Shown: positions 55,851 to 64,000 of the stretch, piece after piece
Position numbering within the stretch: position 1 is the first letter of the stretch
Layout: each line of letters begins with the position of its first letter
Assembly: GCF_009690905.1 (NCBI RefSeq)
Contig: NZ_VOSW01000009.1
Location: forward strand, 1-64,000
Reading direction: 5' to 3'
Origin: Paraburkholderia madseniana
GTDB taxonomy: Bacteria; Pseudomonadota; Gammaproteobacteria; Burkholderiales; Burkholderiaceae
Length of the DNA stretch: 64,000 nucleotides
The notes under the pieces: model-generated
The model's input: the letters and a program-made list of their open reading frames with translations, nothing else
Database searches by the model: none
Told to the model about the DNA's origin: nothing
Position numbers and translations under genes: made by a program

Positions 55851-56576
55851 ATGGCTACTCAAATACTGGTTGTCGACGACGACGTCGAATTGCGCGATCT
55901 GCTACGCGACTATCTGGCCCGTCAGGGCATCGAAGTTTCGGTGCTGCACGACGCGGGCACGCTCGAGCGCAGGCTCGAACGCGAGCGTCCGGATCTGATC
56001 GTGCTCGATCTGATGATGCCGGGCGTGGACGGGCTGACCGCGTTGCGCAAGCTGCGCGCGTCGGGTGACGACATCCCTGTGATCATGCTGACCGCACGTG
56101 CTGACGACGTGGACCGCATCGTCGGGCTTGAGCTCGGCGCGGACGACTATCTCGGCAAGCCGTTCAACCCGCGCGAGCTGTTGGCGCGCGTGCAGGCGGT
56201 GCTGCGGCGCCGCCGCACGCTGCCGTCGGCGGCGGCGCCGGAGCAGCGCGAGCCGTTCAACTTCGGCCGTTTCACGCTGGATTTCCAGTCGCGTACGCTG
56301 CATCTCGAAGACAAGCCGCTCACGCTGTCGGGCAGCGAATTCGCGCTTCTGAAGATTTTCGTCAATCACCCCATGCGCACGCTCACACGTGAGCGTCTGC
56401 TCGAACTGCTGCATGGTCCGGAATACGACGGCACCGATCGCGGCATCGACGTACAGGTGTGGCGTTTGCGTCGCATTCTCGAAACCGACCCGTCCACGCC
56501 GCGCTTCATTCAAACGGTGCGCGGACGCGGCTACGTGTTCGTGCCGGACGGCGAACAGCATGCGCCGGCCCATTGA
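55851..56576 (+). CDS. OmpR-family response regulator
   Basis: This 241-residue two-domain regulator has a receiver with acidic pocket VVDDDVE, phosphoacceptor Asp53 in VLDLMMPG, the Thr of MLTARAD and Lys of GKPFNPREL. The C-terminal winged helix (about 140-235: LTLSGSEFALLKIFVNHP, GIDVQVWRLRRILE, FIQTVRGRGYVF) is OmpR-type. It overlaps the sensor kinase gene by 17 bases, so it is translationally coupled. It probably activates the divergent Spy-like gene and itself. Confidence 0.94.
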   Translation: MATQILVVDDDVELRDLLRDYLARQGIEVSVLHDAGTLERRLERERPDLIVLDLMMPGVDGLTALRKLRASGDDIPVIMLTARADDVDRIVGLELGADDYLGKPFNPRELLARVQAVLRRRRTLPSAAAPEQREPFNFGRFTLDFQSRTLHLEDKPLTLSGSEFALLKIFVNHPMRTLTRERLLELLHGPEYDGTDRGIDVQVWRLRRILETDPSTPRFIQTVRGRGYVFVPDGEQHAPAH

Positions 56577-57879
56577 TTCGCTGTTCGGGCGGCTGGCGCT
56601 GCTAGTTATTGCGGTGCTGCTGCTGTCGCATTTCGCGTGGTACGCGCTTATGCGGCTCGAGCGCAGCCAACTGCAAACGCGCTACGCAGTCGAGGAAGCC
56701 ACCTTTCTCGTCGACGCGGTGCGCCAGCACGTCGCCCGCACGCCGGACCAGCCCTTGCCGTCGCGCGTCAGGCTGGTCGATCCGGCGAGCCCCGACGTAC
56801 CGCCGGATAACACCGCGCTGCCGGCGCCGCTTGAACGGTTCATCGAGGACGTGCGTGATCGCATGCCCACCGGCACGCTGGTGCGGATCGGCCAGCCTGG
56901 TCGTCCACCCACGCTATGGGTGCGCGCCACCACGGATCGCAGTTGGATCGTGGTGCCGGTGCAGCCACTGCGCACGCCTCGCTCGCTCGATCGCACGGTG
57001 CTATGGCTCGCGATCATTTTCTCGTTCGCGGTGATGGCGGCGCTTTTTGCGGCGTGGGCGCTGCAGCAGCCGTTGCGCTCGCTTGCCCAGGCGGTGGCGC
57101 GCTTTGGCCGCGGCCTGCCGGTGCCGCCGGTGCCTGAACGCGGTCCGCGCGAGTTGCGGCAGTTGACGCACGGCTTCAACCAGATGGTTCAGGAAGTGGC
57201 GCGCACCGAACACGACCGGGCCGTGATGCTGGCCGGCGTCGCACACGACCTGAAAACGCCGCTGGCGCGCTTGCGGCTGCGCGCAGAAATGATGGAAGAA
57301 GTGAAGATGCGTGACGGCGTCGTGCGCGACGTCGATTCGATGACGCATATCGTCGAACAGTTTCTGGTGTTCGCACACGACGGCGCCGATCGCAGCGAAG
57401 CGGTCGAAGTGGACGGGCAGTGCGAGCGCGTGGTCCGCAGCTATCGTGCGGTCGCCGCCGGTGGGCCCACGGTGCAGACCGAACTCAACGCAGGGCCGGG
57501 TTTTCTGCTGCCGGCGGCGACGCTCGACCGGATCCTGTCGAACCTGTTGGACAACGCACATGCCTACGGCGCGCCGCCGATCGTCGTCGCCACGGCGCGC
57601 ACGGCGCAAGGCTTCGCGCTTTCAGTGAGCGACAACGGCAGTGGTATCGCCGCGCAGGACCTGATCAATGCCAGCCGGCCGTTCGTTCGGCTCGACCCGG
57701 CACGCGGCGGCAATGGGCATAGCGGGCTGGGGCTTGCGATCGTCGAACGTCTGGTGCGGCGTGCGGGTGGGGAGTGGGAAATCGGCAATCACGACGGCCG
57801 TGGCTTGCGGGTCTCGATGAGCTTTCCCTTCGATGTGGTGCCGCGTGTCGTGGCGGCTTCGGAAAACGCCTGGGGTTGA
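56560..57879 (+). CDS. EnvZ-type sensor histidine kinase
   Basis: This 439-residue inner-membrane kinase has helix 1 (about 11-28), a periplasmic sensor region of about 115 residues, helix 2 (about 148-168) and a HAMP segment. The H-box is AGVAHDLKTPLARLRLRAEM (phospho-His229), followed by a catalytic ATPase domain with N-box LSNLLDNAHAYG, SVSDNGSGI and GHSGLGLAIVERLV. The H-box wording (VAHDLKTPL) is EnvZ-like rather than CpxA-like (SHELRTPL). The start at 56560 lies inside the regulator gene. The signal is probably envelope stress, given the divergent Spy-like gene. Confidence 0.93.
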   Translation: MRRPIDSLFGRLALLVIAVLLLSHFAWYALMRLERSQLQTRYAVEEATFLVDAVRQHVARTPDQPLPSRVRLVDPASPDVPPDNTALPAPLERFIEDVRDRMPTGTLVRIGQPGRPPTLWVRATTDRSWIVVPVQPLRTPRSLDRTVLWLAIIFSFAVMAALFAAWALQQPLRSLAQAVARFGRGLPVPPVPERGPRELRQLTHGFNQMVQEVARTEHDRAVMLAGVAHDLKTPLARLRLRAEMMEEVKMRDGVVRDVDSMTHIVEQFLVFAHDGADRSEAVEVDGQCERVVRSYRAVAAGGPTVQTELNAGPGFLLPAATLDRILSNLLDNAHAYGAPPIVVATARTAQGFALSVSDNGSGIAAQDLINASRPFVRLDPARGGNGHSGLGLAIVERLVRRAGGEWEIGNHDGRGLRVSMSFPFDVVPRVVAASENAWG

Positions 57880-58015
57880 GCGGGGCAAGGGCGGCAAGCG
57901 CCTGCCCCACTATATATATGTCGCAATGTGATGTCCGAACGCGAGGTTCGGAATGCGGCGTCTGGGTCGCAATGCCGGATGCGCTGTCTGCAATGCGAGT
58001 CCGGCAAACTTTGCG

Positions 58016-58282
58016 CTAGTCTGAAAACAGCGTGTTCAACGCATTTGCCGCGTCACCATCCACCGTATTCCACGTTACCGTTTCGGCTTCGAAGATGTAG
58101 TGCGTGGTGTACTTGCCGAGACGCGTGAGTATCTCTTCCTGAATCAGTTCCGGCGCGACCTCCAGCTTCAGATACCACGCGGTCGACGACAAGCGCGTCT
58201 GGAACGCGCCATATTCGGCCAGCAGATGGTCGAATGCGTCAGCATCCTGATCGCGACAGACGATGACCAAATTTCCCTTCAT
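58016..58282 (-). CDS. Small conserved-looking hypothetical protein
   Basis: This 88-residue soluble protein has no signal. The layout is strand (NLVIVCRD), helix (DAFDHLLAEYGAFQ), strand (STAWYLKLEV), helix (LIQEEILTRLGKY), strand (HYIFEAETVTWN). It resembles the ferredoxin-like fold of the Cas2/VapD superfamily and small SinR-annotated proteins; that similarity is by eye only. GGGAGA lies about 6 bases before the ATG. It is a single gene with no cas or toxin-antitoxin partner visible. Confidence 0.6.
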   Translation of the reverse strand: MKGNLVIVCRDQDADAFDHLLAEYGAFQTRLSSTAWYLKLEVAPELIQEEILTRLGKYTTHYIFEAETVTWNTVDGDAANALNTLFSD

Positions 58283-58467
58283 GCGAATCTCCCGTTAGAG
58301 CGGTAGCGGCAACCTCAATGTCAGGGTTGATGATACCTGCTTCGTTACGGGACGCCCGAGGCCGAGACTTGCTTTGCATCAGCGACAGCACGCATCGGAG
58401 CGCCGACGGCACGACGGCGCGAATTTAATTCGGAGACGACCGGCGCAATACCTGGCGTTAGCAGGCG

Positions 58468-60159
58468 TCACCAGGCGTTGACCACCGTCCGCGCGGGCGG
58501 CGCGGTGTCGTCGGGCGGAAGGGCTTCGGTGCGGTCGCGGCCGCCCGTCTTTGCCGCATAAAGCGCCGTGTCGGCGCGGCTCATGATGCGCTCGGGCAGA
58601 TCGTCGGACGAGAGTTCGGTGATGCCGATGCTCACGCTCAAACCCACCGAGGCCGGCAACTTCGGCGAAGGAATTGCCTTCAGACGCAGGCGCAAGCGTT
58701 CGACGACTTCGCGGCCGCCGGCCAGATTCGTGGCCGGCAGCAGCAAGCCGAATTCTTCACCGCCCAGCCGGCCGATTGCATCGGTGCCGCGCAGTTCGGC
58801 CCGGCAGGTGTCGACGAAATGTTCGAGCGCGCGGTCGCCGGCGGCGTGGCCGAAGCGGTCGTTGATCTGCTTGAAGTGGTCGAGGTCGGCGATCGCCATG
58901 CACAGCGGCTCGTTGCCCGCATGCGCGCGTTCGATCTCGTGGCGCAGCAGGTCGAGGAAGTAGCGCCGCGACAGCGCGCCGGTCAGCGCATCGTGGCGCG
59001 CCTCAGCCGAGAGCAGCGTGTTGGCCGATTGCAATTGTTCTGCAAGGTCGCGCGTGGCGCGATGGTGGCGCCGCTCGCGCACGTACGACACGGTGATGAC
59101 CCACGCGAGCGCGACGGTGCCGGCCAGCGTCAGAAACACCAGCAGATGGTCGCGCTTGTGATTGCGCAGCAGTTCGGGCCAGGCCGCGAGCGGATCGACC
59201 AGATGCGCCGACAGCCCCGAGTTCAGGCCGCTGCGTGCCTGGTACAGCGATGGCGCCGGCTGCTCGCTCATGCCGAACAGCTGTTCGGCGACACCTGAGG
59301 GCACCCAGGGCGCCTGTTCGCGCACCCGCGTGTTGACCTGAATCTGGATGTCGGGGAGGATTTCGCGGCGATAGATGGTCAGGCGCTCGGCGGCGCCCAT
59401 CTGCGTGACGTGCGAGTTCGGTAGCGCGTGGCCTTCGAGTGCGCTGTTGTGCGCCATGATGATGACGCCGTTTTCATCGGCGACGAAGGTACCGGCATGC
59501 GCGACCCAGTGGCGCAGCCGCGCGATCCCCACCTTGGCCACCACCACCCCGACCAGCAGACCGTCGGCGTACACCGGCGCCGCGATGAAGATGCCCGGCT
59601 CGCCGCTCTGGCGGCCGACGCCATAGGCTTCCGAAAACGCGCCGAGCAGGGCATTCGTCAGGTAGCCGCGCGTGCGCATATCGGCGCCGACGAAGGAGTG
59701 CTCCGCGGCAAGCGGTCGATTGACGGAGTTGCTGGATGCGACGCAGATGCCGTTGGCGTTGACGAGCCAGACCTGGTCGAGCCCGGAGAAACCTTGCGCG
59801 TCGTGCAGGAAATTGCTCACGGCCAGCATCTGCTGGTCTTTTAGCAACGCGGCGCGCAGAGCGGGTTCCGCCGCTGCGCCGTTCGCGGCATAATTCTGCG
59901 ATTGCACCAGCGCGTGCTGGACCACGTCCATTTCGGCCATGGTTGCGGGGATGGCCCGAGACATGGCGAGGTCGCTGGCGATCACCTCCGCCATGTTGTC
60001 GACGATCGACGTGGACATCTGGCGTTGCGTGCGCAAAGCCGCGTCCAGCTCTTGCTGTACCATCCGGTCCGCGACCATGCCGGCCACGAACCAGCAAACG
60101 AGCACGATCAGCACGAAGCTGATCGGTCCGGTTGCCTGGCGCAAGGTTGTCCTGTTCAT
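58468..60159 (-). CDS. Membrane diguanylate cyclase with Cache-like sensor
   Basis: This 563-residue enzyme makes cyclic di-GMP. Helix 1 (about 12-31) and helix 2 (about 338-358) enclose a periplasmic Cache-type sensor (about 35-330; VWLVNANGICVASSN and GIFIAAPVYADGLLVGVVVAKVG are typical). The C-terminal GGDEF domain is about 390-545 with the active site GGEEF, DLDHFKQINDRFGH and an intact product-inhibition site RGTD five residues before GGEEF. The ATG at 60159 follows AGAGGG; an open frame extends upstream without support. It probably links a periplasmic ligand to biofilm or motility control. Confidence 0.92.
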   Translation of the reverse strand: MNRTTLRQATGPISFVLIVLVCWFVAGMVADRMVQQELDAALRTQRQMSTSIVDNMAEVIASDLAMSRAIPATMAEMDVVQHALVQSQNYAANGAAAEPALRAALLKDQQMLAVSNFLHDAQGFSGLDQVWLVNANGICVASSNSVNRPLAAEHSFVGADMRTRGYLTNALLGAFSEAYGVGRQSGEPGIFIAAPVYADGLLVGVVVAKVGIARLRHWVAHAGTFVADENGVIIMAHNSALEGHALPNSHVTQMGAAERLTIYRREILPDIQIQVNTRVREQAPWVPSGVAEQLFGMSEQPAPSLYQARSGLNSGLSAHLVDPLAAWPELLRNHKRDHLLVFLTLAGTVALAWVITVSYVRERRHHRATRDLAEQLQSANTLLSAEARHDALTGALSRRYFLDLLRHEIERAHAGNEPLCMAIADLDHFKQINDRFGHAAGDRALEHFVDTCRAELRGTDAIGRLGGEEFGLLLPATNLAGGREVVERLRLRLKAIPSPKLPASVGLSVSIGITELSSDDLPERIMSRADTALYAAKTGGRDRTEALPPDDTAPPARTVVNAW

Positions 60160-60881
60160 CGACCCTCTGATTCGTCTGGCTGTGACATGCAACTGGCTCA
60201 TTCGTGGCAGCGCCCCGGCGCTGTTTCGCCCCTGTGGAAGCGGCTGGCGATACGCCCTCGGTGTGGGCCGCGTTGTGGGCCGGCAAAACCGCAAAGAGAC
60301 GTGCCGTTTCTTGATTTTAACCGTCATGGGGCCTGACGCCACCGTTATTGCGGGAATGCGAAGTACGTCCGCTTTGCCCATCAGGTTCTTAACGGCAGCG
60401 CATCAGCTTTCTGAATGGCTGCGCGGGTTTAACAGGTGTTTGAAACCGGTCCGCGCAGCAATCGCGATTGCTGGGAAAGTGGCTGGCGCACGACAGTAGG
60501 TGGACCGCTGCACATGCTCACGCTCGCTGGCCGGAGGCGGTCGCCGGGGCATTCGACGCTATTTGTTGCTATTTGCCGTGAAAGGTTGTGCCTGAAACAT
60601 AGGATGGTGTAGTGTCGTGCCGTCCAAAACAAGGAAAGCCCGCCAGCCTTCGGGCGGCGCCTGCGGCGACAGGAGCCCGGCTTGACGGTTGCGGTCCCGG
60701 GCGGGCTTGCCCACGGACCTGTCCGTCACCGGTCCACGTGTCTCCAACGCTAACGATTTACCGCGCACATGCGTTTTGCCATGCCTGATTTCCGCTGCCT
60801 GGACCGATCTACAGACTGCCGCGCCGAAGCCGCGGCCCCCTGCGTGCGTTTGAATACCTGTATGAATAGGGAGAGCGTCTG
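60160..60881. other. Long intergenic region with structured leader
   Basis: This is a spacer between the diguanylate cyclase and the ABC permease. No gene is supported. Bases 60636-60740 contain several pairings: a 9-bp outer stem AAGCCCGCC/GGCGGGCTT (60636-60644 with 60700-60708), GCC-TTCG-GGC (60646-60655), CCTG-CGGCGA-CAGG (60660-60673), and an alternative GCCCGG/CCGGGC (60675-60680 with 60697-60702) that excludes the outer stem. ACGGA-CCTG-TCCGT follows (60713-60726). Confidence 0.45.
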
Positions 60882-62633
60882 ATGGATTTCAGCTTCAACC
60901 TGAAGCGCACCGCCAATGCCTCGGCATGGCGGGTGTTACCCAATCGCTGGGACTTCGTCGCCTTTCCGCTGATCATCTGCATCATTGCGATGGCGGCGAT
61001 CGGCTTTCACGAGACGCTGGCGCCGATGTCGACGCTCAAGACTCAGGCGATCTCGCTCGACGCGTCGAATCTGCCCGAGTACGCCATGCGCACCACGCTG
61101 CGCATGCTGGCGGCGATGGTCGCCTCGCTGACCTTCACGCTGGTGTACGGCACTCTGGCTGCCAAGAGCCGCCGCGCGGGCATGGTGCTGGTGCCGATTC
61201 TCGACATCCTGCAGTCGGTGCCGGTGCTTGGCTACATTTCGTTTACGGTCACGTTCTTCCTCGCGCTGTTCCCGGGCCGCGTGCTCGGCGCCGAGCTGGC
61301 GGCGATCTTCGCGATCTTCACGAGCCAGGCGTGGAATATGACGTTCAGCTTCTACCAGTCGCTGCGCACGGTGCCGCGCGATCTGGACGAAGTGTCGCGC
61401 GGCTTTCATCTGACTTCATGGCAGCGCTTCTGGAAACTCGAAGTGCCGTTCTCGATGCCGGGCCTCATCTGGAACATGATGATGTCGATGTCGGGCGGCT
61501 GGTTTTTCGTGGTCGCGTCCGAAGCCATCACAGTCGGCAACAATACGATCACCCTGCCGGGGATCGGCGCTTATCTCGCGCAGGCGATTTCCGACAAGAA
61601 TCTGCACGCAATCGGCTGGGTGATCCTTGCCATGACGGTCGTGATTCTTGCGTACGACCAGTTCATGTTCCGCCCGTTGGTTGCGTGGGCCGATAAATTC
61701 CGCATGGAAACCACCAGCTCAGGCAATGCGCCGGAATCGTGGCTGCTCGACCTGATCCGCCGCACCCATCTGATTCACCGTCTGCTGGTGCCGCTCGGCT
61801 GGATGTTCGCCAAGGCCGCGCGCGTCAACTTCACGTTGCCTGCGTTTGGCGGCCCGCGTTTCCAGATTCCGCAGCGCGAGAAGACTTCGCGCATCGGCGA
61901 CATTGTCTGGGCGGCCGTGGTGTTGCTCGCCACGGTCTATGTGGTGTACCGCGTGATCGCGTACGTGCGAACCGGCGTGTCGCTCGACGAAGTCTGGCAC
62001 GTGCTCGTACTGGGGCTGATTACGCTGCTGCGGGTGGTGGTGCTGATCGCGATCGCTTCGGTGATCTGGGTGCCGATCGGCGTGCTGATCGGCCTGCGGC
62101 CGGCGCTGGCCGAGAAGGTGCAGCCGATTGCGCAGTTCCTCGCCGCGTTCCCGGCGAACCTGCTGTTCCCGGTGTTCGTCATCGCCATCGTGCGCTTTCA
62201 TCTGAACCCGGACATCTGGCTGTCGCCGCTGATCGTGCTCGGCACACAGTGGTATATCCTGTTCAACGTGATTGCCGGTGCGAGTTCGTATCCGAACGAC
62301 TACCGGGAAGCGGCCAAGAACTTCCATATTCGCGGCTGGCAATGGTGGCGTCAGGCGATGCTGCCGGGCATTTTCCCTTATTACGTGACTGGCGCGATCA
62401 CCGCGTCGGGCGGCGCGTGGAACGCCAGCATCGTCGCGGAATTCGTTCAGTGGGGCGACACCAAGGTTGCCGCGCATGGCTTGGGCGCTTACATCGCGCA
62501 GACCACCGCAGCAGGCGACTATCCGAAGATCATTGTGGGCATCGCCGTGATGTCCCTGTTCGTGACCCTGTTCAACCGCCTGCTGTGGCGTCCGATGTTC
62601 GCCTACGCTGAAGCGAAGCTCCGGCTAGATTGA
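60882..62633 (+). CDS. ABC transporter permease, duplicated
   Basis: This 583-residue inner-membrane protein is made of two BinPDT-type permease halves fused in one chain. Each half has its own EAA loop for the ATPase: VSRGFHLTSWQRFWKLEVP (first, about residue 172) and AAKNFHIRGWQWWRQAMLP (second, about 476). This matches the duplicated anion-transport permease family related to nitrate/sulfonate/taurine systems. The ligand is unknown. GGGAGAG precedes the ATG. The ATPase gene follows 19 bases later. No periplasmic binding protein gene lies in the window. Confidence 0.9.
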   Translation: MDFSFNLKRTANASAWRVLPNRWDFVAFPLIICIIAMAAIGFHETLAPMSTLKTQAISLDASNLPEYAMRTTLRMLAAMVASLTFTLVYGTLAAKSRRAGMVLVPILDILQSVPVLGYISFTVTFFLALFPGRVLGAELAAIFAIFTSQAWNMTFSFYQSLRTVPRDLDEVSRGFHLTSWQRFWKLEVPFSMPGLIWNMMMSMSGGWFFVVASEAITVGNNTITLPGIGAYLAQAISDKNLHAIGWVILAMTVVILAYDQFMFRPLVAWADKFRMETTSSGNAPESWLLDLIRRTHLIHRLLVPLGWMFAKAARVNFTLPAFGGPRFQIPQREKTSRIGDIVWAAVVLLATVYVVYRVIAYVRTGVSLDEVWHVLVLGLITLLRVVVLIAIASVIWVPIGVLIGLRPALAEKVQPIAQFLAAFPANLLFPVFVIAIVRFHLNPDIWLSPLIVLGTQWYILFNVIAGASSYPNDYREAAKNFHIRGWQWWRQAMLPGIFPYYVTGAITASGGAWNASIVAEFVQWGDTKVAAHGLGAYIAQTTAAGDYPKIIVGIAVMSLFVTLFNRLLWRPMFAYAEAKLRLD

Positions 62634-62652
62634 GAATTAAAGGCTAAACGCG

Positions 62653-63999
62653 ATGCAAAATCCTAAAGCTGCTATGACCGCCGCGCCGATCCAGACCCCG
62701 CCGATGCCGCCGCGCCTCGGTGAAGAGATCCTGCGCGTCAAGGACGTGTGCCGCGGGTTCAACAAGTCGCAGGGCGAGCTGCTCGTCCTCGACGACGCGA
62801 ATCTGTCGTTGCGCGAAGGGGAGATCGTCGGGTTGCTGGGCCGATCGGGCTCGGGTAAATCGACGCTGTTGCGCATCATCGCCGGTCTGATCGAGCCGAC
62901 CGACGGCGAAGTCACGTATATGGGCAAGCCGCTCGACGGCCCGGCCAAGGGTGTGGCGATGGTGTTCCAGACCTTCGCGCTGTTCCCGTGGCTGACCGTG
63001 CTGCAAAACGTGGAAGCGGGACTCGAAGCACAAGGCGTCGGCGCGAGTGATCGCCGTACGCGCGCGCTGGCGGCGATCGACCTGATCGGTCTCGACGGTT
63101 TCGAAAACGCGTATCCGCGCGAGTTGTCGGGCGGCATGCGTCAGCGCGTCGGCTTTGCGCGCGCGCTGGTGGTCGACCCCACACTGCTTCTCATGGACGA
63201 GCCGTTCTCCGCGCTCGACGTGCTGACCGCCGAAACGCTGCGTACCGACCTGCTCGACCTGTGGACGCAAGGCCGCATGCCGATCAAGGCCGTGCTGATC
63301 GTCACGCACAACATCGAGGAAGCGGTGTTCATGTGCGACCGGATTCTGGTGCTGTCGTCGAATCCGGGCCGTGTGATCGCCGAGATCAAGGTGCCGTTCA
63401 AGCATCCGCGTAACCGTCTGGACCCGGCGTTTCGCCGGCTGGTCGACGACATTTACGCGAAGATGACCGCGCGTCAGACTGACGAAAAGACCAAGAAGGG
63501 CCTCGAGCTGCATAGCTGGCTGCCGCACGTGTCGACCAACCTGATGGCCGGTCTGATCGAAACGCTGGCCGCCGCACCGTACCACGGCCGTGCCGACATG
63601 CCGGAAATCGCCCGTTCGCTGCACCTTGAGGTGGACGATCTGTTCCCGGTCGCCGAAGTGCTGCAGCACTTGGGCTTTGCCGACATCCGCGAAGGGGATA
63701 TTTTCCTGACGCCGCCGGCGCGCGTGTTCTCCGAGTTCGGCACCCAGGAGCGGAAGATGATGTTCGCGGAACATCTGCTGCGCCACGTGCCGCTCGCCGC
63801 GCGAATCAAGAAGGTGTTGAACGAACGGCCGGGGCATCGTGCGCCGCGCGTGCGTTTCGAGCAGGAGCTGGAGGATTTTCTGTCGGACAGCGCCGCGGAA
63901 GAGACGCTCGACGCAGTGATCAACTGGGGCCGTTATGGCGAGATCTTCTCGTACAACGACCAGACGGAAATTTTCAGTCTGGAAGACGTGGAGTCTTAA
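62653..63999 (+). CDS. Nitrate/sulfonate-type ABC ATPase with C-terminal domain
   Basis: This 448-residue protein's first ~270 residues are an SsuB/TauB/NrtD-like ATPase with Walker A GRSGSGKST, signature LSGGMRQR, Walker B LLLMDEPFSALD and H-loop VTHNIEEA. The remaining ~170 residues match the AAA-associated C-terminal domain style (LMAGLIETLAAAPYHGRADMPEIAR seen as MAGLIETLAAAPYHG; then LHLEVDDLFPVAEVLQHLGFA), probably regulatory. Such ATPases pair with duplicated permeases, as here. The gene ends one base before the window edge, so further genes may follow. Confidence 0.9.
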   Translation: MQNPKAAMTAAPIQTPPMPPRLGEEILRVKDVCRGFNKSQGELLVLDDANLSLREGEIVGLLGRSGSGKSTLLRIIAGLIEPTDGEVTYMGKPLDGPAKGVAMVFQTFALFPWLTVLQNVEAGLEAQGVGASDRRTRALAAIDLIGLDGFENAYPRELSGGMRQRVGFARALVVDPTLLLMDEPFSALDVLTAETLRTDLLDLWTQGRMPIKAVLIVTHNIEEAVFMCDRILVLSSNPGRVIAEIKVPFKHPRNRLDPAFRRLVDDIYAKMTARQTDEKTKKGLELHSWLPHVSTNLMAGLIETLAAAPYHGRADMPEIARSLHLEVDDLFPVAEVLQHLGFADIREGDIFLTPPARVFSEFGTQERKMMFAEHLLRHVPLAARIKKVLNERPGHRAPRVRFEQELEDFLSDSAAEETLDAVINWGRYGEIFSYNDQTEIFSLEDVES

Positions 64000-64000
64000 A

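Noticed and set aside
60540..60740. A guanidine-I (ykkC) riboswitch before the nitrate/sulfonate-type transporter
   Set aside because: The conserved ykkC segments that I know are absent; the pairings are reported only as an unclassified structure.
62644..63837. A 397-codon minus-strand frame opposite the ABC ATPase
   Set aside because: It is a shadow frame; all Walker motifs are on the plus strand.

Overview
The window looks like a chromosomal segment of a Burkholderiales bacterium, most likely Paraburkholderia or a close relative. The evidence is GC-rich coding throughout, Burkholderia-type proteins (an OmpC-like Gram-negative porin, a fused HemD-HemX followed by HemY, a long PEP carboxylase), minCDE, an ArgT/HisQMP-type transporter and waaC, with intact housekeeping genes spread along the whole stretch. 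I call 50 protein genes and see no tRNA, rRNA, CRISPR array, insertion sequence or phage.

Layout. 0-4 kb: a secreted hypothetical protein, then a membrane-anchored coiled-coil protein paired with an unusual solute-binding/LysM fusion. 4-7.2 kb: a translationally coupled trio (FAD oxidoreductase, DUF1365, cyclopropane-fatty-acid-synthase-like methyltransferase) predicted to modify membrane lipids. 7.3-11.1 kb: methionine aminopeptidase, a GNAT enzyme, and minC-minD-minE. 11.4-18 kb: small envelope proteins (YXWGXW protein, two tiny lipoproteins, a 59-residue membrane protein), a ClC channel, heptosyltransferase I, an MHS-family transporter and a TonB-C-like lipoprotein. 18.4-25.8 kb: one 2477-residue nonribosomal peptide synthetase of layout C(degenerate)-A-T-C-A-T-reductase, with no accessory genes. 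26-29.8 kb: argH, an MmyB-type regulator divergent from a methyltransferase, and a small secreted protein. 29.8-37.6 kb: ppc divergent from hemC-hemDX-hemY. 37.8-41.5 kb: a minus-strand catabolic-looking operon (aldehyde dehydrogenase, SDR, MFS). 41.7-48.6 kb: ppa, a FUSC transporter, a GIY-YIG/GNAT-like pair, nadE and a PII gene. 48.8-53.8 kb: a porin and a basic amino acid ABC transporter. 54-60.2 kb: a pirin, a Spy/CpxP-like chaperone divergent from an OmpR/EnvZ-type two-component system, a small hypothetical protein and a Cache-type diguanylate cyclase. 60.9-64 kb: a duplicated-permease ABC transporter with no binding protein in view.

The best candidate for an undescribed system is the single-gene NRPS. 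Its domain order, a degenerate first condensation domain plus a terminal reductase, predicts release of a free-amine dipeptide aldehyde that could cyclise to a dihydropyrazinone or pyrazinone, as in the aureusimine AusA system. Secondary leads are a CpxR-box-like GTAAC-N5-GTAAC element between the Spy-like gene and the two-component system, a potentially switching structured leader upstream of the orphan ABC operon, a palindromic candidate operator next to the MmyB-type regulator, and the solute-binding/LysM fusion.

All calls come from reading the sequence. No database search or folding program was run, so family names rest on motif recognition.
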